In this document: positions 24,801 through 36,588 of the stretch, piece by piece
Numbering within the stretch: the first letter of the stretch is position 1
Layout of the letters: the number at the start of each line of letters is the position of its first letter
From: Methylobacterium sp. E-065
GTDB taxonomy: Bacteria; Pseudomonadota; Alphaproteobacteria; Rhizobiales; Beijerinckiaceae
Length of the DNA stretch: 64,000 nucleotides
Direction of reading: 5' to 3'
Assembly: GCF_022829605.1 (NCBI RefSeq)
Contig: NZ_JAKSYD010000074.1
Coordinates: 62,001 to 126,000, forward strand
Position numbers and translations under genes: made by a program
Notes under the pieces: model-generated
What the model saw: the letters and a program-made list of their open reading frames with translations, nothing else
Told to the model about the DNA's origin: nothing
The model's database searches: none

Positions 24801-25946
24801 ATGGAACGTATCGCCGTACTCGCCCTCGGGATGTTCGCCCCGGGCCTGGATGCCTACGTCGTCGCCGGCCTGTTGCCGGGGATCGGCGCGAGCTTCGCGA
24901 TCGCGCCCGGCGAAGCCGGGCAGACCGTGACCGTCTTCACCCTCACCTACGCCCTGGCCGCGCCGGTCTGCGCCACGCTGCTGGCGGGGCGGCCCGTCCG
25001 AAAGATCCTAGCGCTGGCGCTCGCGGTCTTCGCGGCCGCCAACGCGCTGAGTGCCTGGGCGGCGGGCCTATGGGGGCTGCTCCTCGCCCGGGCACTCGCC
25101 GGCCTTGCCGCGGGTCTGTACGCGCCGGTGGCGGTCGCCGCGGCCGCCACCCTGGCGGATCCACGGCGCAAGGGCCGCGCCCTCGCCGTCACGCTCGGCG
25201 GCATGAGCACCGGCACGGTCATCGGCGTGCCGGCCGGTCTCTGGATCGCGCAGCGTCTGGGCTGGCAGGGGACGCTCTTGATGGTCGCGCTGCTCGGCGC
25301 CCTGGCGACGGCCGCGATCCTCCTGCGCCTTCCCGATATTCCCGCCCCGGAGCCCCCGTCCTGGCAGGCGCGGGTCGCGCTTCTCGCCGATCCGCAAATC
25401 GTCGCCACCGTGGCGGTCTCGTTCCTGACCGCGGTGGCCAGCCTCGGCCTCTACACCTACGTGGCGCCGCTGCTTGATCGCGCGGGGCTCGGCGCGGCTG
25501 CGGCATCGTATTTCTGGATCTGGGGCCTTGGCGGCCTCGTCGGCAGCTTCGCGGTCGGCTCCCTGATCGACTGGACGGGCGCGCCCCGGCGTCTGATGGC
25601 CCTGATCCTGGCTATCCTGGCCCTGACGCTGGCCGCACTGCCGGCTCTGCTCGGTCTCGGCTTCCTGGGCTTCCTGCCGTTCCTGATCTGGGGTGCGATG
25701 GGCTGGGCCTCACAGGCGCCGCAGCAGCACACGCTGCTCAGCCTGAGACCCGACCACGGCAGCGTCGCCGTCGCACTGAACAGCTCCGCGAACTATCTCG
25801 GCGGCGCCGTGGGCGCCGCGCTCGGGGGCGTGGTCGTGACGGTGGCGGGCATCACCGCCCTGCCGGTCGCGGCAGCCGGGGTCGCGGTGGCGGCCCTGAT
25901 GCTGCAGCTCGCGATCCTGACCCGAAGGAAACCGATGGCCGCCTGA
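24801..25946 (+). CDS. MFS drug/arabinose-efflux-type transporter
   Basis: 381 residues with twelve hydrophobic segments. DHA1/AraJ-like features: an N-terminal LALGMFAPGLDAYVVAGLLPG helix, motif A-like LAGRPVRKILALAL after helix 2 and GMSTGTVIGVPAGLWIAQ (motif C-like, helix 5) typical of exporters. Proton-driven efflux of a small molecule is expected. Divergent ArsR regulator and intervening palindrome suggest inducible expression. Confidence 0.88.
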   Translation: MERIAVLALGMFAPGLDAYVVAGLLPGIGASFAIAPGEAGQTVTVFTLTYALAAPVCATLLAGRPVRKILALALAVFAAANALSAWAAGLWGLLLARALAGLAAGLYAPVAVAAAATLADPRRKGRALAVTLGGMSTGTVIGVPAGLWIAQRLGWQGTLLMVALLGALATAAILLRLPDIPAPEPPSWQARVALLADPQIVATVAVSFLTAVASLGLYTYVAPLLDRAGLGAAAASYFWIWGLGGLVGSFAVGSLIDWTGAPRRLMALILAILALTLAALPALLGLGFLGFLPFLIWGAMGWASQAPQQHTLLSLRPDHGSVAVALNSSANYLGGAVGAALGGVVVTVAGITALPVAAAGVAVAALMLQLAILTRRKPMAA

Positions 25947-25963
25947 CACCTGGCGTCACGAAC

Positions 25964-26004
25964 AAAAAGGGGGCGGCGCGCCACATCAAGGCGCGCCGCC
26001 CCCT
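25964..26004 (-). terminator. Terminator of clpB
   Basis: A 15-bp perfect stem (25968-25982 with 25990-26004) around a 7-nt loop, followed on the minus strand by TTTTTG. It lies 23 bp past the clpB stop. The absence of a T-run on the plus strand means it works mainly for clpB, though it may also stop the MFS transcript. Confidence 0.9.
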
Positions 26005-26027
26005 CACCAACTCCGCGCCGTGGGCGC

Positions 26028-28652
<2,625 letters not shown>

Positions 28653-28774
28653 GCACAACCCTCCCGTACCGGCATCCGCCGCCCAAGATGAGGCACGGCG
28701 CCACCGAAACGTCGCCCTCCGGCACAGCGCCGCACGAGGGCCCCGGCGCCAATGGTGGCCGCCGGTAGACCGGA

Positions 28775-28799
28775 TGTGGTGTTGCAATTGAGCACCACA
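28775..28799. promoter_or_regulatory. Inverted repeat between clpB and the MOSC gene
   Basis: TGTGGTG (28775-28781) and CACCACA (28793-28799) are perfect arms around 11 bp, in the 199-bp gap between divergent clpB and the MOSC protein gene. Position suits an operator or a promoter-overlapping site of clpB. It is not a CIRCE element. Confidence 0.4.
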
Positions 28800-28851
28800 A
28801 GGGGCGGCGAAGCTCTTGCGCGGCGGATCATTTCAGGGCCACGCTGCGTGC

Positions 28852-29622
28852 ATGACCGATGCGATTCACGTCAGCGCCTTGTACCGCTATCCGGTGAAGG
28901 GCCTGAGCCCCGAACCCGTCGAGCGGGCCGACCTCGAGACCAGCGGATTTTTCCCCGGCGACCGGCTCTACGCCATCGAGAACGGGCCCTCGGGCTTCAA
29001 CGCGGTGGCGCCCCGGCACCAGCCCAAGACCAAGTACCTGATGCTGATGCGCGACGAGGCCCTGGCCCGGTTGCGCACCCGCTACGACGATGCCACGGCG
29101 ACGCTGACCGTGGAGGGCTGCGGCGATCCGCAGAGCTTCCGCCTCGATACCGAGGCCGGACGCGACGGCCTCGCCGACCTGATGCGCCGGTTCGTCCCCG
29201 AGAGTCTGCGCGGCGACCCGAAGGTCCTCGAAGCGCCGCCGCAATACCGGTTCACCGACTCACCCACCGGCTATGTCTCGCTGATCAACCGAGCGAGCGT
29301 GGCGGCGGTGGAGGATTACATCGGCACGCCGGTAGATCCCCTGCGCTTCCGCGGCAACCTGCTGATCGAGGGGCTCGCCCCCTTCGCCGAGTTGGAGATG
29401 GTCGGCCAAGTGATCGAGGCGCCGAGCGGGCTTCGGCTCAAGATCACCAAGCGGACGGTGCGGTGCGCGGCCACCAATGTCGATCCGACCAGCGGCATCC
29501 GCGACTGCGATATCCCCTGGACCCTGGACGCGCGGCTCGGCCACCGCGATCTCGGCGTCTACGCGGAGGTGATCGCGGGTGGCGCGATCGCGCGCGGCGA
29601 CACCTTGCGGCCTGTGGGCTGA
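28852..29622 (+). CDS. MOSC domain-containing protein
   Basis: 256 residues from MTDAIHVSALYRYPVKGLSPE, the MOSC N-terminal beta-barrel signature. The MOSC domain holds the conserved Cys in KRTVRCAATNVDP, the presumed molybdenum or sulfur-carrying residue, and FRGNLLIEGLAPFAELE. Related to the C-terminal part of Mo-cofactor sulfurase and to mARC/YcbX amidoxime reductases. No ferredoxin domain is fused. Divergent from clpB; function not defined beyond the family. Confidence 0.9.
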   Translation: MTDAIHVSALYRYPVKGLSPEPVERADLETSGFFPGDRLYAIENGPSGFNAVAPRHQPKTKYLMLMRDEALARLRTRYDDATATLTVEGCGDPQSFRLDTEAGRDGLADLMRRFVPESLRGDPKVLEAPPQYRFTDSPTGYVSLINRASVAAVEDYIGTPVDPLRFRGNLLIEGLAPFAELEMVGQVIEAPSGLRLKITKRTVRCAATNVDPTSGIRDCDIPWTLDARLGHRDLGVYAEVIAGGAIARGDTLRPVG

Positions 29623-29746
29623 GCGGCGGCGGGCGGCTCCGAAGCCCCTAGCGGGATAATCCGAGCGTCTCCGGATTGCGGTGCAGGGTGTCTACAATCC
29701 GCCGCCGCACGTATATGTGGAGCGTGCCGCAGCCTCGGAGCGCGCG

Positions 29747-30757
29747 ATGAAGCAAGTCCTGGTAACCGGGGCGGCCGGGTTCATCGGCTATCACGTGGCC
29801 ACACGCTGCCTGGAGGCCGGCTGCCGTGTCGTCGGGCTCGATAACCTGAACGGGTATTACGACGTCGCGCTGAAGGAGAGCCGACTCGCCGCGCTCAGGC
29901 GTTTCGACGGATTCACGTTCCGGAAGATCGACCTGGCCGACCGGGCAGCCACGGAGGCGGTGTTCCGGGAGCAGGCCTTCGACACGGTCATCCACCTCGC
30001 CGCGCAGGCGGGCGTGCGCCACTCGATCGAGAACCCGCACGCCTACGCGCGGAGCAACATCGACGGCTTTCTCAATGTACTGGAGGGCTGCCGGCACGCG
30101 CGGATCGGCCACCTGCTCTACGCCTCGTCGAGCTCGGTCTACGGGGCGGTGACGCGGATGCCGTTCTCGGTCCACCAGAACGTCGATCATCCGGTCAGCC
30201 TCTACGCGGCGACCAAGAAGGCGAACGAACTCTTCGCCCACAGCTACAGCCACCTCTACGGCATCCCGTGCAGCGGCCTGCGTTTCTTCACGGTCTACGG
30301 CCCCTGGGGCCGTCCCGACATGGCGCTGTTCCTGTTCACCCGGGCGATCCTGGCAGACGAGCCCATCCGGGTGTTCGGCCACGGCCGGATGCAGCGCGAT
30401 TTCACCTATATCGACGACGTCGTCGAAGGCGTCGTGCGCCTCGCCGGGACGCCGGCGTCACGCAATCCCGACTGGAATTCGGACGCGCCCGATCCCGGCA
30501 GCAGCAGCGCCCCCTATCGGGTCTACAACATCGGCACCCACCAGCCGGTACCGTTGCTGCGCCTGATCGAGATCCTGGAAGACTGCCTGGGCCGCAAGGC
30601 GCGCAAGGAATTCCTGCCGATGCAGCCCGGCGACGTGCCCGCCACCTACGCGGATGTCGAGGATCTCGCGGCCGCGGTCGGGTATGCGCCGAGCACGCCC
30701 ATCGAGGTCGGCGTGGAGCGGTTCGTCCGCTGGTATCGGGATCACTACCGGGTCTGA
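29747..30757 (+). CDS. NAD-dependent epimerase, UDP-glucuronate 4-epimerase-like
   Basis: 336 residues from [17 protein letters not shown]. GxxGxxG NAD motif (8-14), AASSSSVYG-type catalytic Ser (in [11 protein letters not shown]), and the Tyr-x3-Lys in [31 protein letters not shown] and the loop [16 protein letters not shown] are typical of UDP-GlcA 4-epimerases (LpsL/CapI), giving UDP-galacturonate for lipopolysaccharide or capsule. It opens a region of surface genes. The frame could be read from 29681 but homology starts at MKQVL. Confidence 0.88.
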   Translation: MKQVLVTGAAGFIGYHVATRCLEAGCRVVGLDNLNGYYDVALKESRLAALRRFDGFTFRKIDLADRAATEAVFREQAFDTVIHLAAQAGVRHSIENPHAYARSNIDGFLNVLEGCRHARIGHLLYASSSSVYGAVTRMPFSVHQNVDHPVSLYAATKKANELFAHSYSHLYGIPCSGLRFFTVYGPWGRPDMALFLFTRAILADEPIRVFGHGRMQRDFTYIDDVVEGVVRLAGTPASRNPDWNSDAPDPGSSSAPYRVYNIGTHQPVPLLRLIEILEDCLGRKARKEFLPMQPGDVPATYADVEDLAAAVGYAPSTPIEVGVERFVRWYRDHYRV

Positions 30758-30902
30758 TCGACTTGGCGGAGACGGCCGTGCGGGTACGGCCGGGCATGAC
30801 CCTCCGCAGAGTTGCGTCGGCACGTCAACGCATCCTCCGCTTGGGTCCGAGCCGGCCGCAGGCATTCTTCGACAAACCAGCAGACCAGTTTGCGAAACTG
30901 GC

Positions 30903-31685
30903 TCAGTACCGATCTTCCGACGTCACGCCGCCGCCCGGCTCGACATCGGGCGAGGCGTTTGGCGACGGCTCTTCCCGGTCCGGACGCGGCCGGCTCGCCG
31001 CGCGCCGGGGGGGCGGTGCCACCTTCTGCGCGGTGCTGGGGGCCGCGGCCTTTCCGGGTGGACCGGCCGGTCCGGGCGGCCCCACCGGCCCCTGGGCTCC
31101 GCGCGGTCCGGCGGGGCCCATCGGGCCCATCACCCCGGACGGGCCAGTCTCCCCGGCAGGACCGGTTTCGCCAACCGGCCCTGGCCGACCGGGCTCGCCC
31201 TGTACGCCTGCAATCCCTGCCGGACCGACCGGGCCCGGCATCCCCGTCGCGCCCGCCTCGCCGGTTCGGCCGGTCTCCCCCCTCGGACCCGGCTCACCAC
31301 GGAGACCCTGCGGTCCGGGCGGTCCGACGATGCCGGGGGCCTGAGGACCCTGCTGCCCACAGCCGCTGACCACGACACCGCGGGATTGCTTCGGCGTCCG
31401 AAGCGTCGCGATGCAGGTCTCCGGATGATAGACGACCCGGAACTCGAAATAGCCGTTGCTGTCGGTCCGCTGCGGATACCGGCCGTCGAGCGTGATCTCG
31501 ACGTCCGGATCGTCGGCATATCCGATGACCCAGAGGTCGCCCCCGGTGATCTTCGCCGCCTCGATCCGCATCTCGGCCCTGGCGGGAGCCGCCCACGCGG
31601 CCCAGACCGCGGCCATCCCGCAGAGGGCGTTGCGCTTTCGCGCTGCGCACATACCAATTTCCATGATCATTTGCACGGATACCAT
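30903..31685 (-). CDS. Secreted collagen-like protein
   Basis: 260 residues in three parts: a signal peptide (cleavage near AAPARA-EM, residues 32-38), a small globular domain (39-110) with a Cys pair (about 91 and 109) and the bacterial carboxypeptidase-like segment [19 protein letters not shown], then 32 unbroken Gly-X-Y triplets (118-213) and a Pro/Arg-rich tail. Triplets are rich in GPP, GPA, GET and GEP, as in Scl-type bacterial collagens. Probably a trimeric triple-helical surface or secreted rod. Start among Met1, 8 or 12 is unsure. Neighbour is a c-di-GMP enzyme gene on the same strand. Confidence 0.85.
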   Translation of the reverse strand: MVSVQMIMEIGMCAARKRNALCGMAAVWAAWAAPARAEMRIEAAKITGGDLWVIGYADDPDVEITLDGRYPQRTDSNGYFEFRVVYHPETCIATLRTPKQSRGVVVSGCGQQGPQAPGIVGPPGPQGLRGEPGPRGETGRTGEAGATGMPGPVGPAGIAGVQGEPGRPGPVGETGPAGETGPSGVMGPMGPAGPRGAQGPVGPPGPAGPPGKAAAPSTAQKVAPPPRRAASRPRPDREEPSPNASPDVEPGGGVTSEDRY

Positions 31686-31731
31686 GCCGCACAGCTCAGG
31701 TTAAGCAATAACCTTATCAATATACCGCGTG

Positions 31732-31775
31732 TGGAAAACCGCAGTTTTCCAACGGTCATTCCGCAAATGCGGAAT
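31732..31775. promoter_or_regulatory. Two adjacent small palindromes upstream of the collagen-like gene
   Basis: TGGAAAAC CGCA GTTTTCCA (31732-31751) and ATTCCGCA / TGCGGAAT (31758-31775) lie side by side 47-90 bp upstream of the collagen-like gene start and downstream of the GGDEF-EAL gene. They may form hairpins at the end of the upstream transcript or act as regulator sites. Confidence 0.4.
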
Positions 31776-31921
31776 ACGCAAGCAATTGATGCCCGAATGC
31801 TCGGCAACCGTCCGCCCCGGCCGTCGCCGCAGATCGCCCCCGGTGAGGGGCGCGCCGGGCCGAAGGTTTCACGCGCGGCGCCGACATTCCGGTCGCACGG
31901 GTAACGCGCCGACCTGCCCGC

Positions 31922-34012
31922 TCAGGCGGCTTCGATGTGGTTTGCGAACACCTTGGCCTCCAGTTCACACGCCGGCATCGGCCGACCGAAGTGGTAGCCC
32001 TGGAGAAACGGGCAGCCCATCGTCTGAAGGGTACGGAGATCCTCGTCGGATTCGACACCCTCGGCCACGACCTCGAGCCCGAGCATGCGACCCAGGCCCA
32101 GCACCGCGAGGACCAAACCGCGCTTGTCGTCCGAGGCGCTGAGCCCCGTGACGAAGCTCCGATCGATCTTGATCCGGTCCGCCCGAAGCTGGCGCAGCGA
32201 CGACAGCGACGAGTAACCGATGCCGAAATCGTCGAGCGCCACGCGAATGCCCGCCCGCGACAGGGCCTGGAGCTTGCCCTGAACGGCCGCGATATCGAGG
32301 GCGGTCTCCTCGGTGATCTCGATCTCCAGCATGGCGGCCGGCAGGTCGAGGCCCCGCAAGCGCTCGATGACGATCTCGTCCACCGGCACCTGTGCCATCT
32401 CCTGAGGGGAGACGTTCATGGCGACGCGGACATTCGCGAGCCCCCGGCCACGCAGGATCTGCATCATCGCGCAGACCTGTTCGAGGATGTAGCGCAGCAG
32501 TGACTCGGTCAGCCCCGCGGTCGCCGCCGTGGCCACCAGATCGGGCGGCGCGATCCAGCCGAGCCGCGGATGCTGCCAGCGCACCAGGGCCTCGAGTCCC
32601 ACCAGCGTCTGGGCGTCCATGCTGTAGATCGGCTGGAACCACACCTCCGGAGTACCCTCCGCCAGGGCCGTCGAGAGGTCGCGCTCCAGATCGCGACGGA
32701 TCTGCAGCCGCTCGCGCAGACCCGCATCGAACATCCGATAGTGGTTCCGACCGGCCGCCTTGGCGGCGTACAGAGCCGCGTCGGCGCAGCTCAGCATCTC
32801 CGTCAGGCTCGGTTCCGGGCCGGGATGAACGCCGATGCTCACGCCGAGCCGACCCGCGTCGAAACCATCCAGGGGCTGCGCGACCGCCGCGACGAGGGCC
32901 GCCGCCAGCCGATCGTGCGGCATGCCGGACGCGGCGGGGTCGTACAGCACCGCGAACTCGTCGCCCCCGAGCCGCGCTGCGAGGCCGCTCTCCGGCAGCT
33001 CCGCGCGGATGCGCCGGGCGACCTCGACCAGCACCCGGTCGCCGGCCTTGTGGCCGTACACGTCGTTGACGAGCTTGAAGCCGTCGAGATCGAGCAGCAG
33101 CAGGCTGATCGACCCGGTCGGGAGGCGACTCTCAGCTTGCTGGATGAAACCCGCTCGGTTGAGCAGACCCGTCAGGTCGTCATGCGTGGCGCGTCGGCGC
33201 ATCTCGTCTGCCAGGGCGCTCACGCTGGCATGGGCCTCCGCACGTGACCGCGCCAGCGCGGTCGCCTCGTTCTTGATCCGGCTCGCCTCCCGGAAACCGG
33301 CCTCGCTCCGGAACGCCGTATGCGTCAGGGCGAGGAGGTAGAGCAGCACGCAAGCCGCAAGGCAGGTCCGGTCGAAGTCGCCGACAGCGACGAGGCAGAT
33401 GGTGACCGAGAGCAGCGGCGACAGGATGAAGGCCAGCGGGATCCGCGCATATGCGGTCCCGTGCGTGACTGCGCCAGCGGTAATGCCGCAGGTGATTGCG
33501 AGGTAGAACAGGGTCTGCGTCGAGGTGTAGCCTTCGCAGAGGAGCGGCTGGCAGGCCCAGACCAGGCCGGACAGGAACGCCGCCGCGATGCAGGCGCGCA
33601 GGTGTCGATCGACCGATTGCGTGGCCGCGGCGGCCATGGCCGGGGGCGTCTCCGACGTCAGGCCCAACCCGAGACAGGTCGCACGGCACAGGCCGATCCG
33701 AGCCAGGTTCACGATCGTGGAGAACGCGAACCAGAGGGCGCCGGCTTCACCGTGCCCACTGTGATACGCGACCAGCATGCTCGCGAGCCCGAGCAGCATG
33801 TTGACCGGGATCGCCGTCAGCACGCTGCCGCGCATGGCTTCGAGCTGGTCCCTCCGAACGAGCGCAAGCGAGAGCGCCCCGGCCGGAAGCACCGTCTTAC
33901 CCAAGCCCGGAGGCACCGGAACCGACATCTCCTGATCCCGAACAATCATCGCGCGCCCATTCAGCGACGCCCGATGATGCTTCATGAATCGTAAGATAAT
34001 GTTGCAGGGCAA
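31922..34012 (-). CDS. Membrane-bound GGDEF-EAL c-di-GMP enzyme
   Basis: 696 residues. About five membrane helices (65-235), then GGDEF (core RLGGDEFAVL, 347-356, intact for cyclase) and EAL (GLEALVRW at 472-479, EITEETA, LDDFGIGYSSL, KIDRSF, VVAEGVE: all metal and catalytic residues present). The allosteric I-site RxxD is absent (PESG at 340-343). Both activities could therefore work, or the GGDEF domain could sense GTP. It sits 236 bp before the collagen-like gene and near polysaccharide genes, all common c-di-GMP targets. Start at 34012 or at internal Met10, 22 or 29 is uncertain. Confidence 0.92.
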   Translation of the reverse strand: MPCNIILRFMKHHRASLNGRAMIVRDQEMSVPVPPGLGKTVLPAGALSLALVRRDQLEAMRGSVLTAIPVNMLLGLASMLVAYHSGHGEAGALWFAFSTIVNLARIGLCRATCLGLGLTSETPPAMAAAATQSVDRHLRACIAAAFLSGLVWACQPLLCEGYTSTQTLFYLAITCGITAGAVTHGTAYARIPLAFILSPLLSVTICLVAVGDFDRTCLAACVLLYLLALTHTAFRSEAGFREASRIKNEATALARSRAEAHASVSALADEMRRRATHDDLTGLLNRAGFIQQAESRLPTGSISLLLLDLDGFKLVNDVYGHKAGDRVLVEVARRIRAELPESGLAARLGGDEFAVLYDPAASGMPHDRLAAALVAAVAQPLDGFDAGRLGVSIGVHPGPEPSLTEMLSCADAALYAAKAAGRNHYRMFDAGLRERLQIRRDLERDLSTALAEGTPEVWFQPIYSMDAQTLVGLEALVRWQHPRLGWIAPPDLVATAATAGLTESLLRYILEQVCAMMQILRGRGLANVRVAMNVSPQEMAQVPVDEIVIERLRGLDLPAAMLEIEITEETALDIAAVQGKLQALSRAGIRVALDDFGIGYSSLSSLRQLRADRIKIDRSFVTGLSASDDKRGLVLAVLGLGRMLGLEVVAEGVESDEDLRTLQTMGCPFLQGYHFGRPMPACELEAKVFANHIEAA

Positions 34013-34324
34013 CCGGCGTCTACAGATGGCCGGGATTGAGCCGAGCTTTGGGCATCGCCTGTCTTCTGACGCGGTGACGCCGGTTCGGCCTACGTGACGA
34101 AATCAAAACAAAGCGCTGGATCCGCTGTCGATCGCCACGCTGCGGCATGCGACACGCGCATAGGAAGTTTTGGTCATGACGTTTGATGGCTCTGCTCCGG
34201 GGCGCTCTCGCGTTCCGCGCATCGCGAACGGGGACGGCCCCAGGACCAGGGGTCGCAAGCCATTCCGAGCCTGCGGCCGGACCCCATATCGTGAGTCGGG
34301 CCGCGTCCGGGCCCCGGATCCATC
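34013..34324. other. Intergenic region
   Basis: 312 bp between the divergent GGDEF-EAL and radical SAM genes. Short GC-rich frames only; no recognisable promoter, repeat or RNA. Confidence 0.5.
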
Positions 34325-35392
34325 ATGGCCCTCACGCGCGATCTCCTCGATATCCGACGGATCTACCACGAACCCGTCGTGGCCGATTACCCGCTGGGTC
34401 AGGAGATCCTCGCGCGCTTCCCCGATGCCGAGCGCATCTCGGTACCGTCGCACTGGAACATCCCGGACCTGCACGGCAATGCCGGATCGGTGGACGATTG
34501 GGTGCGGATCAAGCGCTCGACCCTCGTGCTGGGGGTGAAGAAGGGCCTGACCATGCGTCCGAACGGCCGAAGCGCCCATTTCATCGCGCCCTCGACCTCC
34601 AACGGCTGCGCGATGGCCTGTGCCTATTGCTACGTGCCGCGCCGGAAGGGCTTCGCCAACCCGATCTCACTGTTCGTGAATATCGAGCAGGCCTGCGCGG
34701 CGATCCAACGCCACGCCGCGCGCCAAGGCCCCCTTCCGGCGCCGGACCTGATCGATCCGGCCTTCTGGATCTACGACATCGGGGAGAACGGCGATCTCTC
34801 GGTCGATGCCGCGGTGAGCAGCGGCGTCGGGAGCCTGATCGCGCTGTTCCGCGACCTGCCGAACGCGAAGGCCTCGTTCGCCACCAAGACCGTGAATCGC
34901 GACCTGTTGAACTACGATCCGCAGGGCAAGACGCGGATCCGCTTCTCGCTCATGCCGGCGCGCATCGCCCGGATCGTCGACGTGCGCACCGCCCCGATGC
35001 CGGAGCGGATCGCCGCCATCAACGATTTCGTGGCGGCGGGCTACGAGGTCCACGCCAATTTCTCGCCCGTGATCCTCTACGAGGGCTGGGAGGCCGATTG
35101 GCGCGCCCTCTTCGCCGAGATCGACGGCACGCTCTCGGACGCCGCCAGGGCGCAGCTCAAATGCGAGATCATCATGCTGACCCACAACGCGGATCTGCAT
35201 GCGGTCAATCTGGGCTGGCACCCCCGCGCGGAGGACCTCCTGTGGCGGCCCGACATCCAGGAGGCCAAGGTGTCGGAGGGCGGAGGCGCGAACCTGCGCT
35301 ACCGGACCGGCTGGAAGGGCCGGTGGCTCACGCGCTTCAAGGCGCTCCTCGCCGAGACCCTGCCCACCTGCACGGTCCGTTACGCGTTCTGA
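34325..35392 (+). CDS. Radical SAM protein of the spore photoproduct lyase-like family
   Basis: 355 residues. The [4Fe-4S] motif is CAMACAYC (Cys95, Cys99, Cys102), a CxxxCxxC spacing inside SNGCAMACAYCYVPRR. Downstream GENGDLSVDA, ASFATKTVNRDLL and EVHANFSPVILYEGWEADWR match the non-spore-former branch of spore photoproduct lyase (SplB) relatives found in alphaproteobacteria and cyanobacteria. SplB repairs the thymine dimer of spores; these organisms do not sporulate, so repair of UV lesions is possible but unproven. Next gene, 48 bp on, is a nucleoside deaminase. Confidence 0.82.
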   Translation: MALTRDLLDIRRIYHEPVVADYPLGQEILARFPDAERISVPSHWNIPDLHGNAGSVDDWVRIKRSTLVLGVKKGLTMRPNGRSAHFIAPSTSNGCAMACAYCYVPRRKGFANPISLFVNIEQACAAIQRHAARQGPLPAPDLIDPAFWIYDIGENGDLSVDAAVSSGVGSLIALFRDLPNAKASFATKTVNRDLLNYDPQGKTRIRFSLMPARIARIVDVRTAPMPERIAAINDFVAAGYEVHANFSPVILYEGWEADWRALFAEIDGTLSDAARAQLKCEIIMLTHNADLHAVNLGWHPRAEDLLWRPDIQEAKVSEGGGANLRYRTGWKGRWLTRFKALLAETLPTCTVRYAF

Positions 35393-35440
35393 ACTCCCGG
35401 CCGGGCCCGGCGTTGGAGCGCCATTGAGAGGGGCGGGATC

Positions 35441-35899
35441 ATGTCGACGCACGAATCCTATATTGACGAGGCCGTCGCGCTTGCCGCCGAGAACGTCGCG
35501 GCGGGCGGCTCGCCCTACGGGGCCGTGATCGTGCGCGACGGCGCCGTCCTCGTCCGGGCGGCCAACACGGTCCACGCCACCAACGACCCGAGCGCCCATG
35601 CCGAGATGGTGGCGTTGCGCGAGGCGAGCCGGATCCTGGGCCGCCGCGACCTGTCCGATTGCGTGATGTATGCGAGCGGGCGCCCCTGCCCGATGTGCCA
35701 TGCCGCGATGCGGCTCGCCGGCTTCAAGCGAGGCTACTTCGCGTTCTCGGCGGAGGAGGCCGAGCAGTACGGGGCCGGAAGCGCTACGATCTATGCCGAG
35801 CTGTGCCAGCCCCTCGACGCGCAACCGATGCAGATCAGCCAGCTTCGGCCGCCAGGCGATTCGCCCTACCCGGCCTGGCGGGCGCGGCGGGGCGCCTGA
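35441..35899 (+). CDS. Zinc nucleoside/base deaminase (CDA/TadA superfamily)
   Basis: 152 residues. Zinc motifs HAE (in DPSAHAEMVALRE) and PCPMC (in ASGRPCPMCHAAM) are intact with the catalytic Glu. The C-terminal region (FSAEEAEQYGAGSATIYAEL) resembles guanine deaminase and related purine or tRNA deaminases more than TadA. The product could deaminate guanine, cytosine or another base; context with a radical SAM repair-like gene hints at nucleotide housekeeping. GGGGCGGGATC precedes the ATG. Confidence 0.88.
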   Translation: MSTHESYIDEAVALAAENVAAGGSPYGAVIVRDGAVLVRAANTVHATNDPSAHAEMVALREASRILGRRDLSDCVMYASGRPCPMCHAAMRLAGFKRGYFAFSAEEAEQYGAGSATIYAELCQPLDAQPMQISQLRPPGDSPYPAWRARRGA

Positions 35900-35903
35900 C
35901 GGA

Positions 35904-36215
35904 TCAGTGCGTCCAGGGCGCAGTGCGGTTGAACTTGAAATTATCCGAGTAGGACAGACCCCTGCGGGCAGCGGGCTTGGCCGGCTGCTCGACGCGGTAG
36001 GCGATGCCCTCGCGCTTGGCGTAGGCCACCGCCTCCTCCTCCGTATCGAATTCCAGCCGGACCTGCTGCATCATGTCGGAGGATCCGTTCCAGCCCATCA
36101 GCGGATCGATCTCGCGCGGGCTGGTCCGGTCGAACTCCAGAACCCACTGCTTGGTCCGGGCGAGGCCGGACTGCGTGGCGTCCCGGGACGGACGGAAGAT
36201 GCGGGCACTCGGCAT
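35904..36215 (-). CDS. NADH dehydrogenase ETC complex I subunit (NDUFS4-like)
   Basis: 103 residues from MPSARIFRPSRDATQSGLAR. KQWVLEFDRTSPREIDPLMG, SSDMMQQVRLEFDTEEEAVAY and the YSDNFKFNR C-terminus are the NDUFS4 (18-kDa, AQDQ) family signature, an accessory subunit of respiratory complex I kept in alphaproteobacteria and mitochondria. It is encoded away from the nuo operon, as usual. The frame continues upstream through tRNA-Pro to 36311, but that part is antisense to nothing coding and is rejected. Confidence 0.9.
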   Translation of the reverse strand: MPSARIFRPSRDATQSGLARTKQWVLEFDRTSPREIDPLMGWNGSSDMMQQVRLEFDTEEEAVAYAKREGIAYRVEQPAKPAARRGLSYSDNFKFNRTAPWTH

Positions 36216-36240
36216 CTGACGCGACAGGCTCCTGAACAAA

Positions 36241-36317
<77 letters not shown>

Positions 36318-36588
36318 ACATCCCGTTTACGGGCTCAGATCCCTAGCGTTTCGCTGATCCGGCCGCAAGGCGAGCCTGCGTCGCACGGGGGCTGAAACGG
36401 CGCCGCTGTATGGCGTCGCGGCCGGATCACGCCGCGGTGCGGGGCGTGATCCGTCATCGATCACCGAAACTCACAGGAAATACCCGGACCAATCGACCGC
36501 CGATCCATCAGTCGCCCGTGACAGCGGCATTGGTAAATGATTTGCTAATGTCTCCTGCCGCGCCCCGGCGCGTGATGGAGGGATCCCA

